A stretch of 64,000 nt of DNA from Pedococcus bigeumensis (GTDB lineage Bacteria > Actinomycetota > Actinomycetes > Actinomycetales > Dermatophilaceae). Made by a program: the position numbers and the translations under genes. Location: contig NZ_RCZM01000006.1 of NCBI RefSeq assembly GCF_006438965.1, positions 79,911 through 143,910 of the forward strand. Reading direction: 5' to 3'. This document shows, piece after piece, positions 17,495-25,863 of the stretch (position 1 is the stretch's first letter; each line of letters starts with the position of its first letter). Under the pieces are notes generated by a model that had not been told where the DNA came from, searched no databases, and was given only the letters and a program-made list of their open reading frames with translations.

Positions 17495-18253
17495 TTAGCT
17501 GAGGTCCTTCAACGGCATGTACGCCGTGTTGATGCAGCCGGCAGCCTTCCCGACCTTGGCCAGGCCGGCCCGGTCGCCGGTGTAGAAGAGCGTGGGCGAG
17601 GCCGTCCGGATGGAGGGATACATCTGCTGACGGGTGTCACTGACGTGCTGGAGCCCGACGGCGTGGCCGAGCTCGTGAGCCAGCAGGTTCGTGCGACGCA
17701 GCCCGGTGCCGGTGCCGCCCCTGGCCTGGTTGAGCATCTGCGGGGTGTCGATCACGACGAACCCGCGTTGCGCCGCGACCGTGTAGCTGGTCCTGCCGTT
17801 CACCGTGCGCGAGACCCAGCCGTAGTAGAGACCGCCCTGGCCCAGGGTCGACCCCGCGAGCGAGTAGTTCGTCTTAGAGGGCGACGTGAAGGCGATGACC
17901 AGCTCCGCGGACTGCCTGGCCATCGAGCCGACCTTGGGCACCTCGCTGGTCGTCCCCTTGTAGGTGAAGACGAACTTGGTGTTCAGGGCGACCTTGGCGA
18001 CGGCCGCCTTGGTGTCCGACAGGACGGCGGAGCGCTGCGCGCTCGGCACCGCCGCCAGGTTCACCTTGTAGGTGATCGTCTTCTGGCAGCCGTTCCAGCG
18101 GACCACCTGCTTCGTGCCGTTCGGCAGCGAGGCGTACGTCAGCTTGTACGTCGCGATCGCGCCGTCCGCAGTCTGCGGCGCCGCGGCAATCACCCCTGCG
18201 GTCAGCGCGACAGGGGCGAGGGCAACGCCGAGGACGGCGATGGGCTTGCGCAT
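17495..18253 (-). CDS. Secreted matrixin-type zinc metalloprotease
   Basis: 252 residues with a signal peptide (about 1-32, ending TADGAIA). The zinc site HELGHAVGLQHV carries the HExxHxxGxxH ligands of metzincins, and a following MYPS gives the Met-turn region. Four cysteines or fewer are spread through the chain. It acts outside the cell on an unknown protein; the neighbouring surface proteins and collagen-like protein are conceivable substrates (inference). The ATG at 18253 was chosen because GGAGG sits 8 bases upstream and the signal peptide begins directly after it. Confidence 0.85.
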   Translation of the reverse strand: MRKPIAVLGVALAPVALTAGVIAAAPQTADGAIATYKLTYASLPNGTKQVVRWNGCQKTITYKVNLAAVPSAQRSAVLSDTKAAVAKVALNTKFVFTYKGTTSEVPKVGSMARQSAELVIAFTSPSKTNYSLAGSTLGQGGLYYGWVSRTVNGRTSYTVAAQRGFVVIDTPQMLNQARGGTGTGLRRTNLLAHELGHAVGLQHVSDTRQQMYPSIRTASPTLFYTGDRAGLAKVGKAAGCINTAYMPLKDLS

Positions 18254-18453
18254 ATAGATCCTCCGTAGGAGCGCCGCGGGGGCGACGCTCTGCACCATGC
18301 AACGTAGAAAAGCACGTCATGCGGTGGAGGCCGAACAGGCTCGGTATCGTCCATTTGGATGAGGTTGACCTGTCCGGTCGGGGGGTGGACCGGGCAGCGC
18401 TGAACTGCGGCTCGGCGCCGCACGGCGAAGTGCAAGCGTCGGACTGGCCTCGT

Positions 18454-18492
18454 GGATCGGCTCCCGGGCACCTGGTGCCCGGGAGCCGATCC
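18454..18492 (-). terminator. Long hairpin after the collagen-like gene
   Basis: 19-bp perfect arms GGATCGGCTCCCGGGCACC / GGTGCCCGGGAGCCGATCC separated by one base. It starts 12 bp beyond the stop of the minus-strand collagen-like gene. No T-tract follows. Confidence 0.8.
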
Positions 18493-18504
18493 ATCGGTCT
18501 TGGC

Positions 18505-19176
18505 TCAGCCGACTGCGGTCACCACGAAGCTCACGAAGTGGTTGTCGCTGCCGTCGGCACTGCGCACGTCGAGCCGGACGCTTCCGTCACCGGTGATCGG
18601 CCCGCAGAGGTTCTGGTCGATGATCATCGGACCACCCGGCACCAGCGCCTGGACCATCGGGATCGGGCACCCGTTGCCGACGCCGGTCCCCGTGGGGAAC
18701 GTCCCGGCCGGGATATGGATCGACCAGGAGCCCGCACCGTTGTGGGTCACCGTGAAGGCAGCGGTGCCCGACCAGACGGCCAGGCTGGTCCCCTGGAACT
18801 CCCCGGCAAAGGTCTTGGGAGCGTCGTTGCCGGCGGGTCCCTGAGGCCCGGTCGGCCCGGCCGGGCCGGTTGCACCCGTCGCGCCGGTGGCGCCCGTCGC
18901 CCCGGTCGCTCCGGTCGCACCCGTGGGGCCTTGCGGACCTGCGGGACCCTGCGGGCCGACAGGTCCGGTCTGGTTCCACGCGAGCGTCTTCTCGGGGTTG
19001 CGGCACGCGGTGCCCGCTGCGACGACCCGAAGGTTGCCGTTGGTCTTGTTGTAGCAACCGTGGATGACGCCGTCCGAACCTGGGATCAGGCCGGCGGCGT
19101 AGGCCGTGCCTCCCGAAACTCCAAGGCCGACAACAGCGGCGACAGCGATGACGGCAGTCCGTTTGGTGATACGCAT
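18505..19176 (-). CDS. Secreted collagen-like repeat protein
   Basis: 223 residues. Signal peptide (about 1-28, ending GGTAYA). A head domain with two cysteines contains [17 protein letters not shown], a motif common in front of bacterial collagen-like stretches. An uninterrupted Gly-X-Y run of about 15 triplets follows ([10 protein letters not shown]... with six GAT repeats), then a beta-rich C-terminal domain with paired cysteines. The G-X-Y run should form a triple helix at the cell surface. ATG 19176 with GAGAGGGA upstream. Its neighbour encodes a secreted metalloprotease. Confidence 0.85.
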   Translation of the reverse strand: MRITKRTAVIAVAAVVGLGVSGGTAYAAGLIPGSDGVIHGCYNKTNGNLRVVAAGTACRNPEKTLAWNQTGPVGPQGPAGPQGPTGATGATGATGATGATGATGPAGPTGPQGPAGNDAPKTFAGEFQGTSLAVWSGTAAFTVTHNGAGSWSIHIPAGTFPTGTGVGNGCPIPMVQALVPGGPMIIDQNLCGPITGDGSVRLDVRSADGSDNHFVSFVVTAVG

Positions 19177-19600
19177 AGTGGTCCCTCTCCGTGGCACAAC
19201 ATGGGCATGGCAGGAGTGAGTGAGGGCCCCACGACTGCCCCGCTCAGAAGTGGATCGAGGTCGGCGTCCCGTCCGATCCGGCAACGATCCTCAGCATGAT
19301 CCGACGCCTGCGGATGCGTGGACTATTTGTCGTTTCTTGACGTTGGACCCCGGACGGTGCACCGAATAGCGTGGATCGTGCCGTTTGTCAGCGGCTGTTC
19401 GCCGGTGGGAGGGCACCCGAAAACCATCGGCGGGGCACCTGGAACAGCGCCGAGGGGGCGCCGTCGAGTGCTCCCGCAGCAGGTCCTCTCCGAATTTAGT
19501 GCTTGACGCATCTAAATCGGGAGAAGATGGTCGAAGGGAGCAAATGCCGCATAACACCCCGGGCGGCACCCTTGACCTCTCCCCCGAAGGAGCACGATCA
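19177..19600. other. Divergent intergenic region, collagen-like gene / glycosidase gene
   Basis: 424 bp without a credible gene. It must contain both divergent promoters. The only structured element seen is the inverted repeat at 19494-19517. Confidence 0.5.
19494..19517 (+). promoter_or_regulatory. Candidate operator upstream of glycosidase-ROK operon
   Basis: ATTTAG and CTAAAT arms separated by 12 bases, in a locally AT-rich spot, with TTGACG (a possible -35) in the centre. It lies 84 bp before the glycosidase start. ROK regulators usually bind such AT-rich palindromes, so it may be the site of the ROK protein encoded downstream. No clear -10 follows. Confidence 0.4.
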
Positions 19601-21502
19601 ATGGCGATCACCCGACGCGCCCTGCTGGCTTCCAGCGGACTCATCTCACTGGCCACGGCCCTCGAGCTGGCCGACCCGGCATACGCCGCAGCACAGTCCA
19701 TGACGCAGGGCGCCACGCCGCCCTCGGCCGCACCGCTGGCGCGGGTGAGTCGCAACAGCACCTGGACCCGCAGCGGTCCGGGGCCGCTGTACTGGAACAT
19801 CTACGGCTGGTCCTTCCCCCACAACGCCCCGATCCCCGAGGACGAGTGGAAGGCCAACATCGACTGGCTGGCGAGCGACTTCGCGCCGAGCGGGTACGAG
19901 ATGGCCTGCACCGACGGCTGGATCGAGGGCTCCTCGCGCACGACCGAGCACGGCTACATCACCAGCTACAACGACTCGTGGACCCACGACTGGGCCTACT
20001 GGGCCGCCTACCTCGCCCAGCGCAAGATGACCCTGGGCGTCTACTACAACCCGCTCTGGGTGCACAAAGCTGCCGTCGAGGACCCGACCAAGACGGTCGT
20101 GGGCCGGCCGGACATCAAGATCGCCGACATCGTCGCCGAGGGCGACTTCTTCGCCCGGGATATCGGCGGCAACACCTTGTACTGGGTGGACGTCACGAAG
20201 CCAGGGGCCAAGGAGTACGTCCAAGGGTACGTCGAGTACTTCAAGCGGTTGGCGGTGCCGTTCCTGCGGATCGACTTCCTGTCCTGGTACGAGGACGGCA
20301 TGGACGCCAACATCGGGCGGGTCAACGCAGCGCACGGTCGGGAGAACTACGTCACCGCCCTGCACTGGATGAACGAGGCGGCGGGCGACGCGATGGAGGT
20401 GTCGCTGGTGATGCCGCACCTGTTCGACAACGCCGCGGCAGAGCTCGCGAACGGCGACATGGTGCGGATCAACGCCGACGCCGACAAGGGCGGTTGGGAG
20501 CGGCTCAGCGGCGGACGCCAAAACTGGCAGAACGCCTGGCCCAACTGGTTCAACCCGTTCTGCGGCTTCACCGGCTGGTCGCACCGCAACGGACGCGGGC
20601 AGCTCATCCTCGACGGTGACTTCCTGCGGGCGCACACCTTTGCCAGCGACGCAGAGCGCAAGACCGCCGTGACGCTGATGACGATCGCGGGCTCACCGAT
20701 CGCGATCGCCGACCTCTACTCCGACATCGGCCCGCACGGCTGGGTCTTCACGCAGCCCGAGGTGCTCGACCTGCACCGCAAGGGACTGGTCGGAAAACCC
20801 CTGTACCACAACGGAACTCCCTACTCGGTTGATCCTTCGTCGCGCGACACTGAGCGGTGGGCGGGCCAGCTGCCCGACGGGTCCTGGGTCGTCGCCCTCT
20901 TCAACCGTGGCGACACCGCGACCGTCGACAAGTCGCTCAGCTTCGCGCGCGACCTGGGCATCGCCGGGTCGGCGAAGGTCAGGGATGTCTGGGCTCGGCG
21001 CGACTTCGGTCTGCGCACGGAGGCCAAGGCGAGCCTGGCACCGCACGCGTGCGCGCTGTTCCACGTCGTCCCGCAGCGCCAGGTCACCCGGTTCCACGCC
21101 GCGTGGGCCACCTGGGCCGGTGGCGCGAACTTCAACAACAACCACCCGGGATACGACGGGTCGGGCTTCGTCGACAAGCTCGAGGCCGGCGGCGAGCCCG
21201 GGGACGCGTTGGTCACCTTCGCGGTGCAGGCGCCCAAGGCTGGCACGTATGCCGTGCGGTGGCGTTACGCGAACGGGCTGGCCGCGTCGAGCACCATGAC
21301 CGTCTCGAGCGAGCGGGCCGACGGCACCGTCGTCGACGGACCGCAGCGCGTCACCTTCCCCTCGACGACATCCTGGGACAGCTGGGGCAACTTGAACGGG
21401 TCGCTGCGGCTGCAGGCCGGCCTCAACCTGGTCACCATCGGGCGAGGCGCGAGCAACGTCGGCGCGATCAACCTCAACTGGGTTGAGCTGCAGCTCGGAT
21501 GA
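19601..21502 (+). CDS. Tat-exported glycoside hydrolase (alpha-galactosidase-like) with C-terminal CBM35-like domain
   Basis: 633 residues. A twin-arginine leader begins MAITRRALLASSG, with a likely cleavage near AYAA (about 34). The catalytic barrel (about 60-430) shows WKANIDWLASDFAPSGYE, TLGVYYNPLW and FLRIDFLSWYEDG, reminiscent of clan GH-D (GH27/GH36) with Asp nucleophiles. Substrate assignment is tentative. A C-terminal beta domain (about 500-633, FNNNHPGYDGSGFVD, then YAVRWRYANG and WVELQL) fits a CBM35-type carbohydrate-binding module. ATG 19601 with GAAGGAG upstream. Its stop overlaps the ROK regulator start (ATGA). Confidence 0.75.
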   Translation: MAITRRALLASSGLISLATALELADPAYAAAQSMTQGATPPSAAPLARVSRNSTWTRSGPGPLYWNIYGWSFPHNAPIPEDEWKANIDWLASDFAPSGYEMACTDGWIEGSSRTTEHGYITSYNDSWTHDWAYWAAYLAQRKMTLGVYYNPLWVHKAAVEDPTKTVVGRPDIKIADIVAEGDFFARDIGGNTLYWVDVTKPGAKEYVQGYVEYFKRLAVPFLRIDFLSWYEDGMDANIGRVNAAHGRENYVTALHWMNEAAGDAMEVSLVMPHLFDNAAAELANGDMVRINADADKGGWERLSGGRQNWQNAWPNWFNPFCGFTGWSHRNGRGQLILDGDFLRAHTFASDAERKTAVTLMTIAGSPIAIADLYSDIGPHGWVFTQPEVLDLHRKGLVGKPLYHNGTPYSVDPSSRDTERWAGQLPDGSWVVALFNRGDTATVDKSLSFARDLGIAGSAKVRDVWARRDFGLRTEAKASLAPHACALFHVVPQRQVTRFHAAWATWAGGANFNNNHPGYDGSGFVDKLEAGGEPGDALVTFAVQAPKAGTYAVRWRYANGLAASSTMTVSSERADGTVVDGPQRVTFPSTTSWDSWGNLNGSLRLQAGLNLVTIGRGASNVGAINLNWVELQLG

Positions 21503-22830
21503 GTCCTTCGTCAGCACCCTGCGGCCGGAGCGGTTCGCGCCCGGCCGCCGGGCTGTCCCGGGGTCCGGCTGCGGGTGTGACCCGTGGGCCGGCGCGGTGG
21601 CCGGCGGGCGGTCAGACGCAGGGTCACACCGGGGGTCTCGCCAGGGGTCTCGCCAGCGGTCTCGCCGGGGGTCTCGCCGACCCCGGAAGGGCCGAGCTGT
21701 TCTCGCTGGCCCTGCGGTACGGACCGGTCACCCGCGGCCAGCTCGCGGAGTGGACCGGCCTGGACGCCTCGACCGTGACCAGGTCGCTGCGTCCGCTGAT
21801 CGACGACGACTACCTGCGCGAGACCGGCCGCCCGTCGGCTTCCGACCAACCTGTGACGCGGCCCGCTGTAGCGGGTCGTGGGCGACCGGTGCAGGTCCTG
21901 TCCGTCAACCCGGGGCGACATGTCGCCCTGGGCGTCAAGGTGGGGCCGACGGCGGTCAGCGCTGTCCTCACCGACCTGGCCGCGACGGTGATCGGTCGAC
22001 ACACCGTCCCCCTCGCATCTACCGAGCCGTCCGTCGCGCTGGCCGCCGTGTGTGGTGCGGTCGACGAGCTCCTCCTGGCGGCCGGGTGCGACCGAGCCGA
22101 CGTGCTGGGGGTGGGCGTCGGCCTGAGCGGCGACATCGACCCCGGGTCGGGAGCCTGCCGGCTGTCCGCGATCCTCGGCTGGCGCGACGTGCCTGTTCGC
22201 GAACCCTTGGCTGCCACGCTCGACCTCCCCGTCGTCGTGGAGAACGACGCCAACACCCTTGCCCTTGCTGAGCACTGGTTCGGCCGCGGCCGCGGCGTCC
22301 GGACGTTGGCCGTGGTCACGCTGGGGATCGGGATCGGGTGCGGCCTGGTCCTCGGCGACCGGCTGCACACCGGCGTCCGGGGCATTGCAGGCGAGTTCGG
22401 GCACCTCCCCCTCGACCCGAATGGTCGGGTCTGCACCTGCGGCGCCCGTGGCTGCCTCGAGGCGCTCGCCGGCGACGACGCGATCTGCGCGGTGAGTGGC
22501 TGTGAGTCGGTGGCAGAGGCGATGCGCGTCGCTGCGGGGCAGGGAGCCGCAGCGGAGCGCGCACGGTCAGCCTTCCGCGGCGCGGGCGACGCCTTAGGGC
22601 GTGGGTTCGCCGGGCTCTGCAACCTGGTCGACCCTGAGCTGGTCATCATCGCCGGGGAGAGCTCGGCGGCCTTCGGTCTCATGGAACCCGCCGCGCGCGA
22701 ATCCCTTGCTGTCCATGGGTTCTCAGGCATCGCGTCCGAGGTGCGCATCGAGGTGGACGCCGGCCAGGAGGACCTCTGGACCCGCGGCGCAGCCAGCGTC
22801 GCCATCCGCGCAGGCGTGGGCCACCTCTAG
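21499..22830 (+). CDS. ROK-family transcriptional regulator
   Basis: 443 residues. A low-complexity N-terminus (1-60, with four GLAx repeats) precedes a winged-helix DNA-binding domain (about 65-120, VTRGQLAEWTGLDASTVTRSLRPL). A ROK sugar-kinase-like effector domain follows, with VENDANTLALAEHWFG and the zinc-binding CTCGARGCLEA signature. Expected to repress sugar-utilisation genes and respond to a sugar or sugar phosphate. It overlaps the glycosidase gene by 4 bases, so it probably controls that operon. The N-terminal extension is unusual and is encoded by a DNA tandem repeat. A start further inside is possible. Confidence 0.85.
   Translation: MSPSSAPCGRSGSRPAAGLSRGPAAGVTRGPARWPAGGQTQGHTGGLARGLASGLAGGLADPGRAELFSLALRYGPVTRGQLAEWTGLDASTVTRSLRPLIDDDYLRETGRPSASDQPVTRPAVAGRGRPVQVLSVNPGRHVALGVKVGPTAVSAVLTDLAATVIGRHTVPLASTEPSVALAAVCGAVDELLLAAGCDRADVLGVGVGLSGDIDPGSGACRLSAILGWRDVPVREPLAATLDLPVVVENDANTLALAEHWFGRGRGVRTLAVVTLGIGIGCGLVLGDRLHTGVRGIAGEFGHLPLDPNGRVCTCGARGCLEALAGDDAICAVSGCESVAEAMRVAAGQGAAAERARSAFRGAGDALGRGFAGLCNLVDPELVIIAGESSAAFGLMEPAARESLAVHGFSGIASEVRIEVDAGQEDLWTRGAASVAIRAGVGHL
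21632..21679 (+). repeat. 12-bp tandem repeat inside the ROK gene
   Basis: Four copies of a GGGGTCTCGCCA-like unit encode GLAR-GLAS-GLAG-GLAD. It lies before the DNA-binding domain, so length changes would stay in frame. Confidence 0.8.
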
Positions 22831-22942
22831 CCCGTGTGGGCGAATGCGGAGGCGAGCCGGACGGTCAGATACCCTGCCTGACGCAGGATTGGACCATCCA
22901 CGGACGCGCCCTGGCGTCCCGGTGTCGGCCGGTCAGGCCCCC

Positions 22943-23018
22943 GCCCTCGTAGCTCAGGGGATAGAGCACCGCTCTCCTAAAGCGGGTGTCGGCAGTTCGA
23001 ATCTGCCCGAGGGCACCA
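22943..23018 (+). tRNA. tRNA-Arg (anticodon CCT)
   Basis: A full cloverleaf can be drawn: acceptor GCCCTCG/CGAGGGC, D-arm GCTC...GAGC, anticodon stem CCGCT/AGCGG around CTCCTAA (anticodon CCT, reading AGG), and T-arm GGCAG-TTCGAAT-CTGCC. CCA is encoded. Its 3' half is the attachment site of the adjoining element. Confidence 0.95.
22980..23017 (+). repeat. Attachment site copy (tRNA 3' half)
   Basis: A 38-bp segment from the anticodon stem to the CC of CCA, identical to 24412-24449. This is the typical core of a tyrosine-recombinase integration at a tRNA gene. Confidence 0.85.
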
Positions 23019-23114
23019 CCAGGTTTTCGCAGGTCAGAGGCCATCTCTGCGATCCGCGGCCGCCGATCTTTTCTCGCTGGCAGGCTCGATCCGTACCTGA
23101 TCCGTACCCGACAC

Positions 23115-23567
23115 ATGCAGAATGCCGTCGTGAACCTGACTTTGGACGGCCCACCGACGGTCTCGGAGGAAGAGTGCTCCGACTGCGGGGCCCACTTCAC
23201 CCTGACCAAGAACTTCGTCCTGGACGGTGACGGGCCATACGCGATCGCGTTCGCCGCGCTGCACCAGCATGGTGGCGAGTTCGAGGCGTGGATTGACGTC
23301 ATCCTTGGGACGTTCGAAGGCGCCGCAGACGATGACCGCACCACCTTTGGCGCCCGGGTCGGGCCCGTCGACAGCAGCCGCGAGCCCGCCGCAACAGCGG
23401 TCCAGGCAGCGATTCCGTACGAGGACGGGCAGACCTGGGGTACGAAGCTGGGACGCCAGGAAGCCTTGGCGCACCCGCGAATTACTGACTTCTGGATAGT
23501 CGTCGACTTCATCCTCGAAACCGACCCTCATGTCAACCACCACGTCTACGGTCACCTCGACCACTAG
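23115..23567 (+). CDS. Hypothetical protein in the integrated element
   Basis: 150 residues, unrecognised. One CxxC pair (CSDCGAHFTL, about 17-25) follows a short beta-like start (AVVNLTLDGPPTV). The rest is acidic and soluble, with HQHGGEFEAWIDVILG and a His-rich end (HVNHHVYGHLDH). ATG 23115 was preferred over starts overlapping the tRNA. It overlaps the end of the convergent integrase remnant by 4 bp. The coding pattern looks real, but no function can be named; it is probably cargo of the element. Confidence 0.6.
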   Translation: MQNAVVNLTLDGPPTVSEEECSDCGAHFTLTKNFVLDGDGPYAIAFAALHQHGGEFEAWIDVILGTFEGAADDDRTTFGARVGPVDSSREPAATAVQAAIPYEDGQTWGTKLGRQEALAHPRITDFWIVVDFILETDPHVNHHVYGHLDH

Positions 23568-23899
23568 GCCTCGTCACTCGACGGCTCTGCGCGCACCCCT
23601 TGACTCTGGGCCGTCCCAGCCATCGCCCGATTCACACGTTCCAGAGCGGCACTGTCAGCGTTGGTCCCCATCAGGTGGCCGTATGTATCGAGGGTCAGCT
23701 TGGCCGTCGAGTGACCGAGCCACGACGACACAGTCTTGATGTCGATGCCCGCCGCGATCCACAGGCTGGCAGCCATGCGCCGGAGGTCGTGCGGGCGTTT
23801 GCCTAGACCAGTCGTCGACCCGTGCTCCGAACGCCGCCAGTTGTGGGCGTGTAGGTATCCGACCTCCGCAGTCGGGAAGAGGAGATCGTCCGGATCCCG
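23564..23899 (-). pseudogene. Tyrosine recombinase (phage integrase), C-terminal fragment
   Basis: 111 codons remain open. They encode the integrase catalytic end: RPHDLRRMAASLWIAAG (box II H-x-x-R), WLGHSTAKLTLDTYGHL (LGH, and the Tyr nucleophile in TYGH), and a short tail. Upstream in the same frame FPTAEVGYLHAHNW continues the family pattern. A TGA (23902-23900) ends the frame there, and the N-terminal core-binding domain and first catalytic Arg are missing. Its position beside the tRNA att site fits the integrase of this element. Non-functional as it stands. Confidence 0.85.
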
Positions 23900-24020
23900 T
23901 CACCCTTGACCCGACTACTCCTGCAGACTCCCCTGCTCCGCTATCTGGTCGGTGGCTCCATCTGGCCGATCCAGTAGCGATTGACGCGCAAACGGACCGA
24001 GCGGGGTACACACTTGTCGG

Positions 24021-24317
24021 ATGGAAGCGTCAGCTCGCCCGGATCCCGAAGGAGCACCGCGTCGACGCTCGAACCGGGGCGGCGACTCTCCCCTCGTGGC
24101 CGTATTTATGGTCCTCAACCTTATCTTTTGGACTTGGACGCAGGCCGAAGCCATGAGCCGGGAGGGTTTTAGCTGGCTCCGTGTCGCGTGCGTGGTTCTG
24201 GCGGCCTTCGGGGCCGGCATCTGGGTTACACGATTTCGCCTCGTCCGTCGCTTCCTCGACGGTGCCCCTAGGGCGGGCCATGTCAGCGCGAACGAGGCAC
24301 CCCAGAGGTACCCGTAG
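24021..24317 (+). CDS. Small two-helix membrane protein
   Basis: 98 residues with a basic N-terminus (ARPDPEGAPRRRSNRGG), two hydrophobic segments (about 25-43 and 52-70) and a basic loop after the second. Not recognised. No clear Shine-Dalgarno before the ATG. It lies inside the element remnant in DNA of lower GC than the surroundings. It could be element cargo; gene reality is moderate. Confidence 0.5.
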   Translation: MEASARPDPEGAPRRRSNRGGDSPLVAVFMVLNLIFWTWTQAEAMSREGFSWLRVACVVLAAFGAGIWVTRFRLVRRFLDGAPRAGHVSANEAPQRYP

Positions 24318-24411
24318 CTTCCGAACTGGTCAGAATCACCCCGCACACGGCCGCGCGGGAACATTTGCAGCGCAATGGAATCCGCGATCCACCCTCCCCG
24401 GGCTCGCTGCT

Positions 24412-24449
24412 AAGCGGGTGTCGGCAGTTCGAATCTGCCCGAGGGCACC
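24412..24449 (+). repeat. Second attachment site copy (tRNA 3'-half duplicate)
   Basis: Identical 38 bp to the tRNA-Arg 3' half but without the 5' half, so not a tRNA gene. It marks the distal end of the integrated element. Confidence 0.85.
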
Positions 24450-24703
24450 GACCGCAGAACCGAAGCTGCCAGGACTGCCGCCAACCTGGCTGAACGAGGG
24501 AACCAATTGGCTCCTTCAGACACTCGTTTGAGCCAAACTCAGCCGTGCAGTTTCCGTACTGGGCTGAGCGCAGATCCCGAATCGTGAGCTCGGCTACATC
24601 ACGGGCCAAAGCCTGGCGCCAGCGAAGAGTATTCGCGGCGATATGACGCATCACAGGGTTGCGAGTGAGACCGGGGCCGATGCGCGAAGATATGGTCGCA
24701 ACC

Positions 24704-25636
24704 ATGCGCGTGGTCGTCATCGGAGGCACGGGACACATCGGCACGTATCTGGTGCCGAGCCTGGTCAGGTCCGGACACGAGGTGGTCGTCATCAGTCGTG
24801 GCGTGCGCCGGGCCTATCGTGAGGACCCGCTCTGGGGAGCGGTGCAGATGGTGGTGTGCGACCGCGAGGAGGCGGAGACGGGCCGCTTATTCGGTGCAAC
24901 TGTCGCGCAGCTCAACCCCGACGCGGTGGTGGACCTGACGTGCTTCACGCCAGCGCAGGCCCGTCAGCTGGTCGAGGCGCTTGACGGACAGCACCTCATC
25001 CACACTGGAACCGTCTGGTCTTATGGGGCCAGCGCGCTGGTCCCCACCACCGAGGACTCACCCAAGGACCCGTACGGTGAGTACGGCATCAACAAGCTGG
25101 CGATCGAGCGCTACCTGGAGAGCCAGGACCGCGTCCGCGCGACCGTGGTCCACCCGGGCCACATCAGCGGCCCCGGGTGGATGCCGATCGGTCCAGCCGG
25201 CAACCTGGACCCGGCTGTCATCGACGGGCTTCGGGCCGACGGTTCTTGCCTGCTACCTGACCGGGGTGGCGAGACCATCCACCACGTGCATGCCGAGGAC
25301 GTCGCAGGGCTGCACCAAGCGTGCCTGGAACAGCCCGACAAAGCCGCGTCGCACAGCTTCAACAGCGTCTGCACGCAGGCGCTGACCCTGCGGGGGTATG
25401 CCGTGCTCGTCGCCCGCCATTTCGGTCATGAGCCCAACCTGGAGTTCGTTCCGTGGAGTGAGTTCGCCGCCCGTGTCGATCCGGAGCAGGCAGCAAGCAC
25501 CATCGAGCACATTGGGCGGGCCCCCTTGTTCTCGATGGAGAAAGCGCGAGCAGTCCTCGGCTTCGTCCCCAGGCACAGCGTCACGGACACGGTGCTGGGG
25601 TCGATCGATGCCTGGGTGGCCGCCAACCGGGACTGA
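24704..25636 (+). CDS. NAD(P)-dependent epimerase/dehydratase family protein
   Basis: 310 residues, extended short-chain dehydrogenase fold. The N-terminus VVVIGGTGHIGTYLV is the GxxGxxG dinucleotide site. YGEYGINKLAIERYL supplies the Y-x-x-x-K pair (about residue 130). HVHAEDVAGLHQACL and the C-terminal SMEKARAVLGFVPR are typical of nucleoside-sugar epimerases or reductases; the substrate is unknown. ATG 24704 was chosen because the Rossmann strand starts at once and TATGGT (24691-24696) ends 7 bases before it (leaderless-like). It lies just outside the element remnant. Confidence 0.85.
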   Translation: MRVVVIGGTGHIGTYLVPSLVRSGHEVVVISRGVRRAYREDPLWGAVQMVVCDREEAETGRLFGATVAQLNPDAVVDLTCFTPAQARQLVEALDGQHLIHTGTVWSYGASALVPTTEDSPKDPYGEYGINKLAIERYLESQDRVRATVVHPGHISGPGWMPIGPAGNLDPAVIDGLRADGSCLLPDRGGETIHHVHAEDVAGLHQACLEQPDKAASHSFNSVCTQALTLRGYAVLVARHFGHEPNLEFVPWSEFAARVDPEQAASTIEHIGRAPLFSMEKARAVLGFVPRHSVTDTVLGSIDAWVAANRD

Positions 25637-25863
25637 GCCGGCCATGCCTGACACCGCCCTCGCGAACGAAGAGAGCTCTGATGCGCTTGCGACCTCAGCC
25701 CAGGCAGCGCGCCGACAGGCGGCGGAAAGACTCACCTCCCCGACGAGTCGCTTGTGCAGTCCGGCTCGGAGGTTCCGGAGGGGTCCGTGCGCGGGACGCT
25801 CGGGCCTGCGTGACGCGTCCCGCGACGGACCATTGAGACGGACCATTGAGTACTGCTCGCTGT

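Larger units (their letters stand above)
22980..24449. mobile_element. Remnant of an integrative element in tRNA-Arg(CCT)
   Basis: About 1.47 kb bounded by identical 38-bp direct repeats, the left one inside an intact tRNA-Arg. Inside are a truncated tyrosine integrase, one unknown gene and one small membrane-protein gene. Local GC is lower than in the flanks, mainly after 24060. No replication, transfer or structural genes remain, so the element has shrunk by deletion and is probably immobile. Confidence 0.8.

Noticed and set aside
24412..24449. Second tRNA-Arg gene
   Set aside because: Only the 3' half matches; the upstream sequence cannot form acceptor, D-arm or the 5' anticodon stem. It is an attachment-site duplicate.
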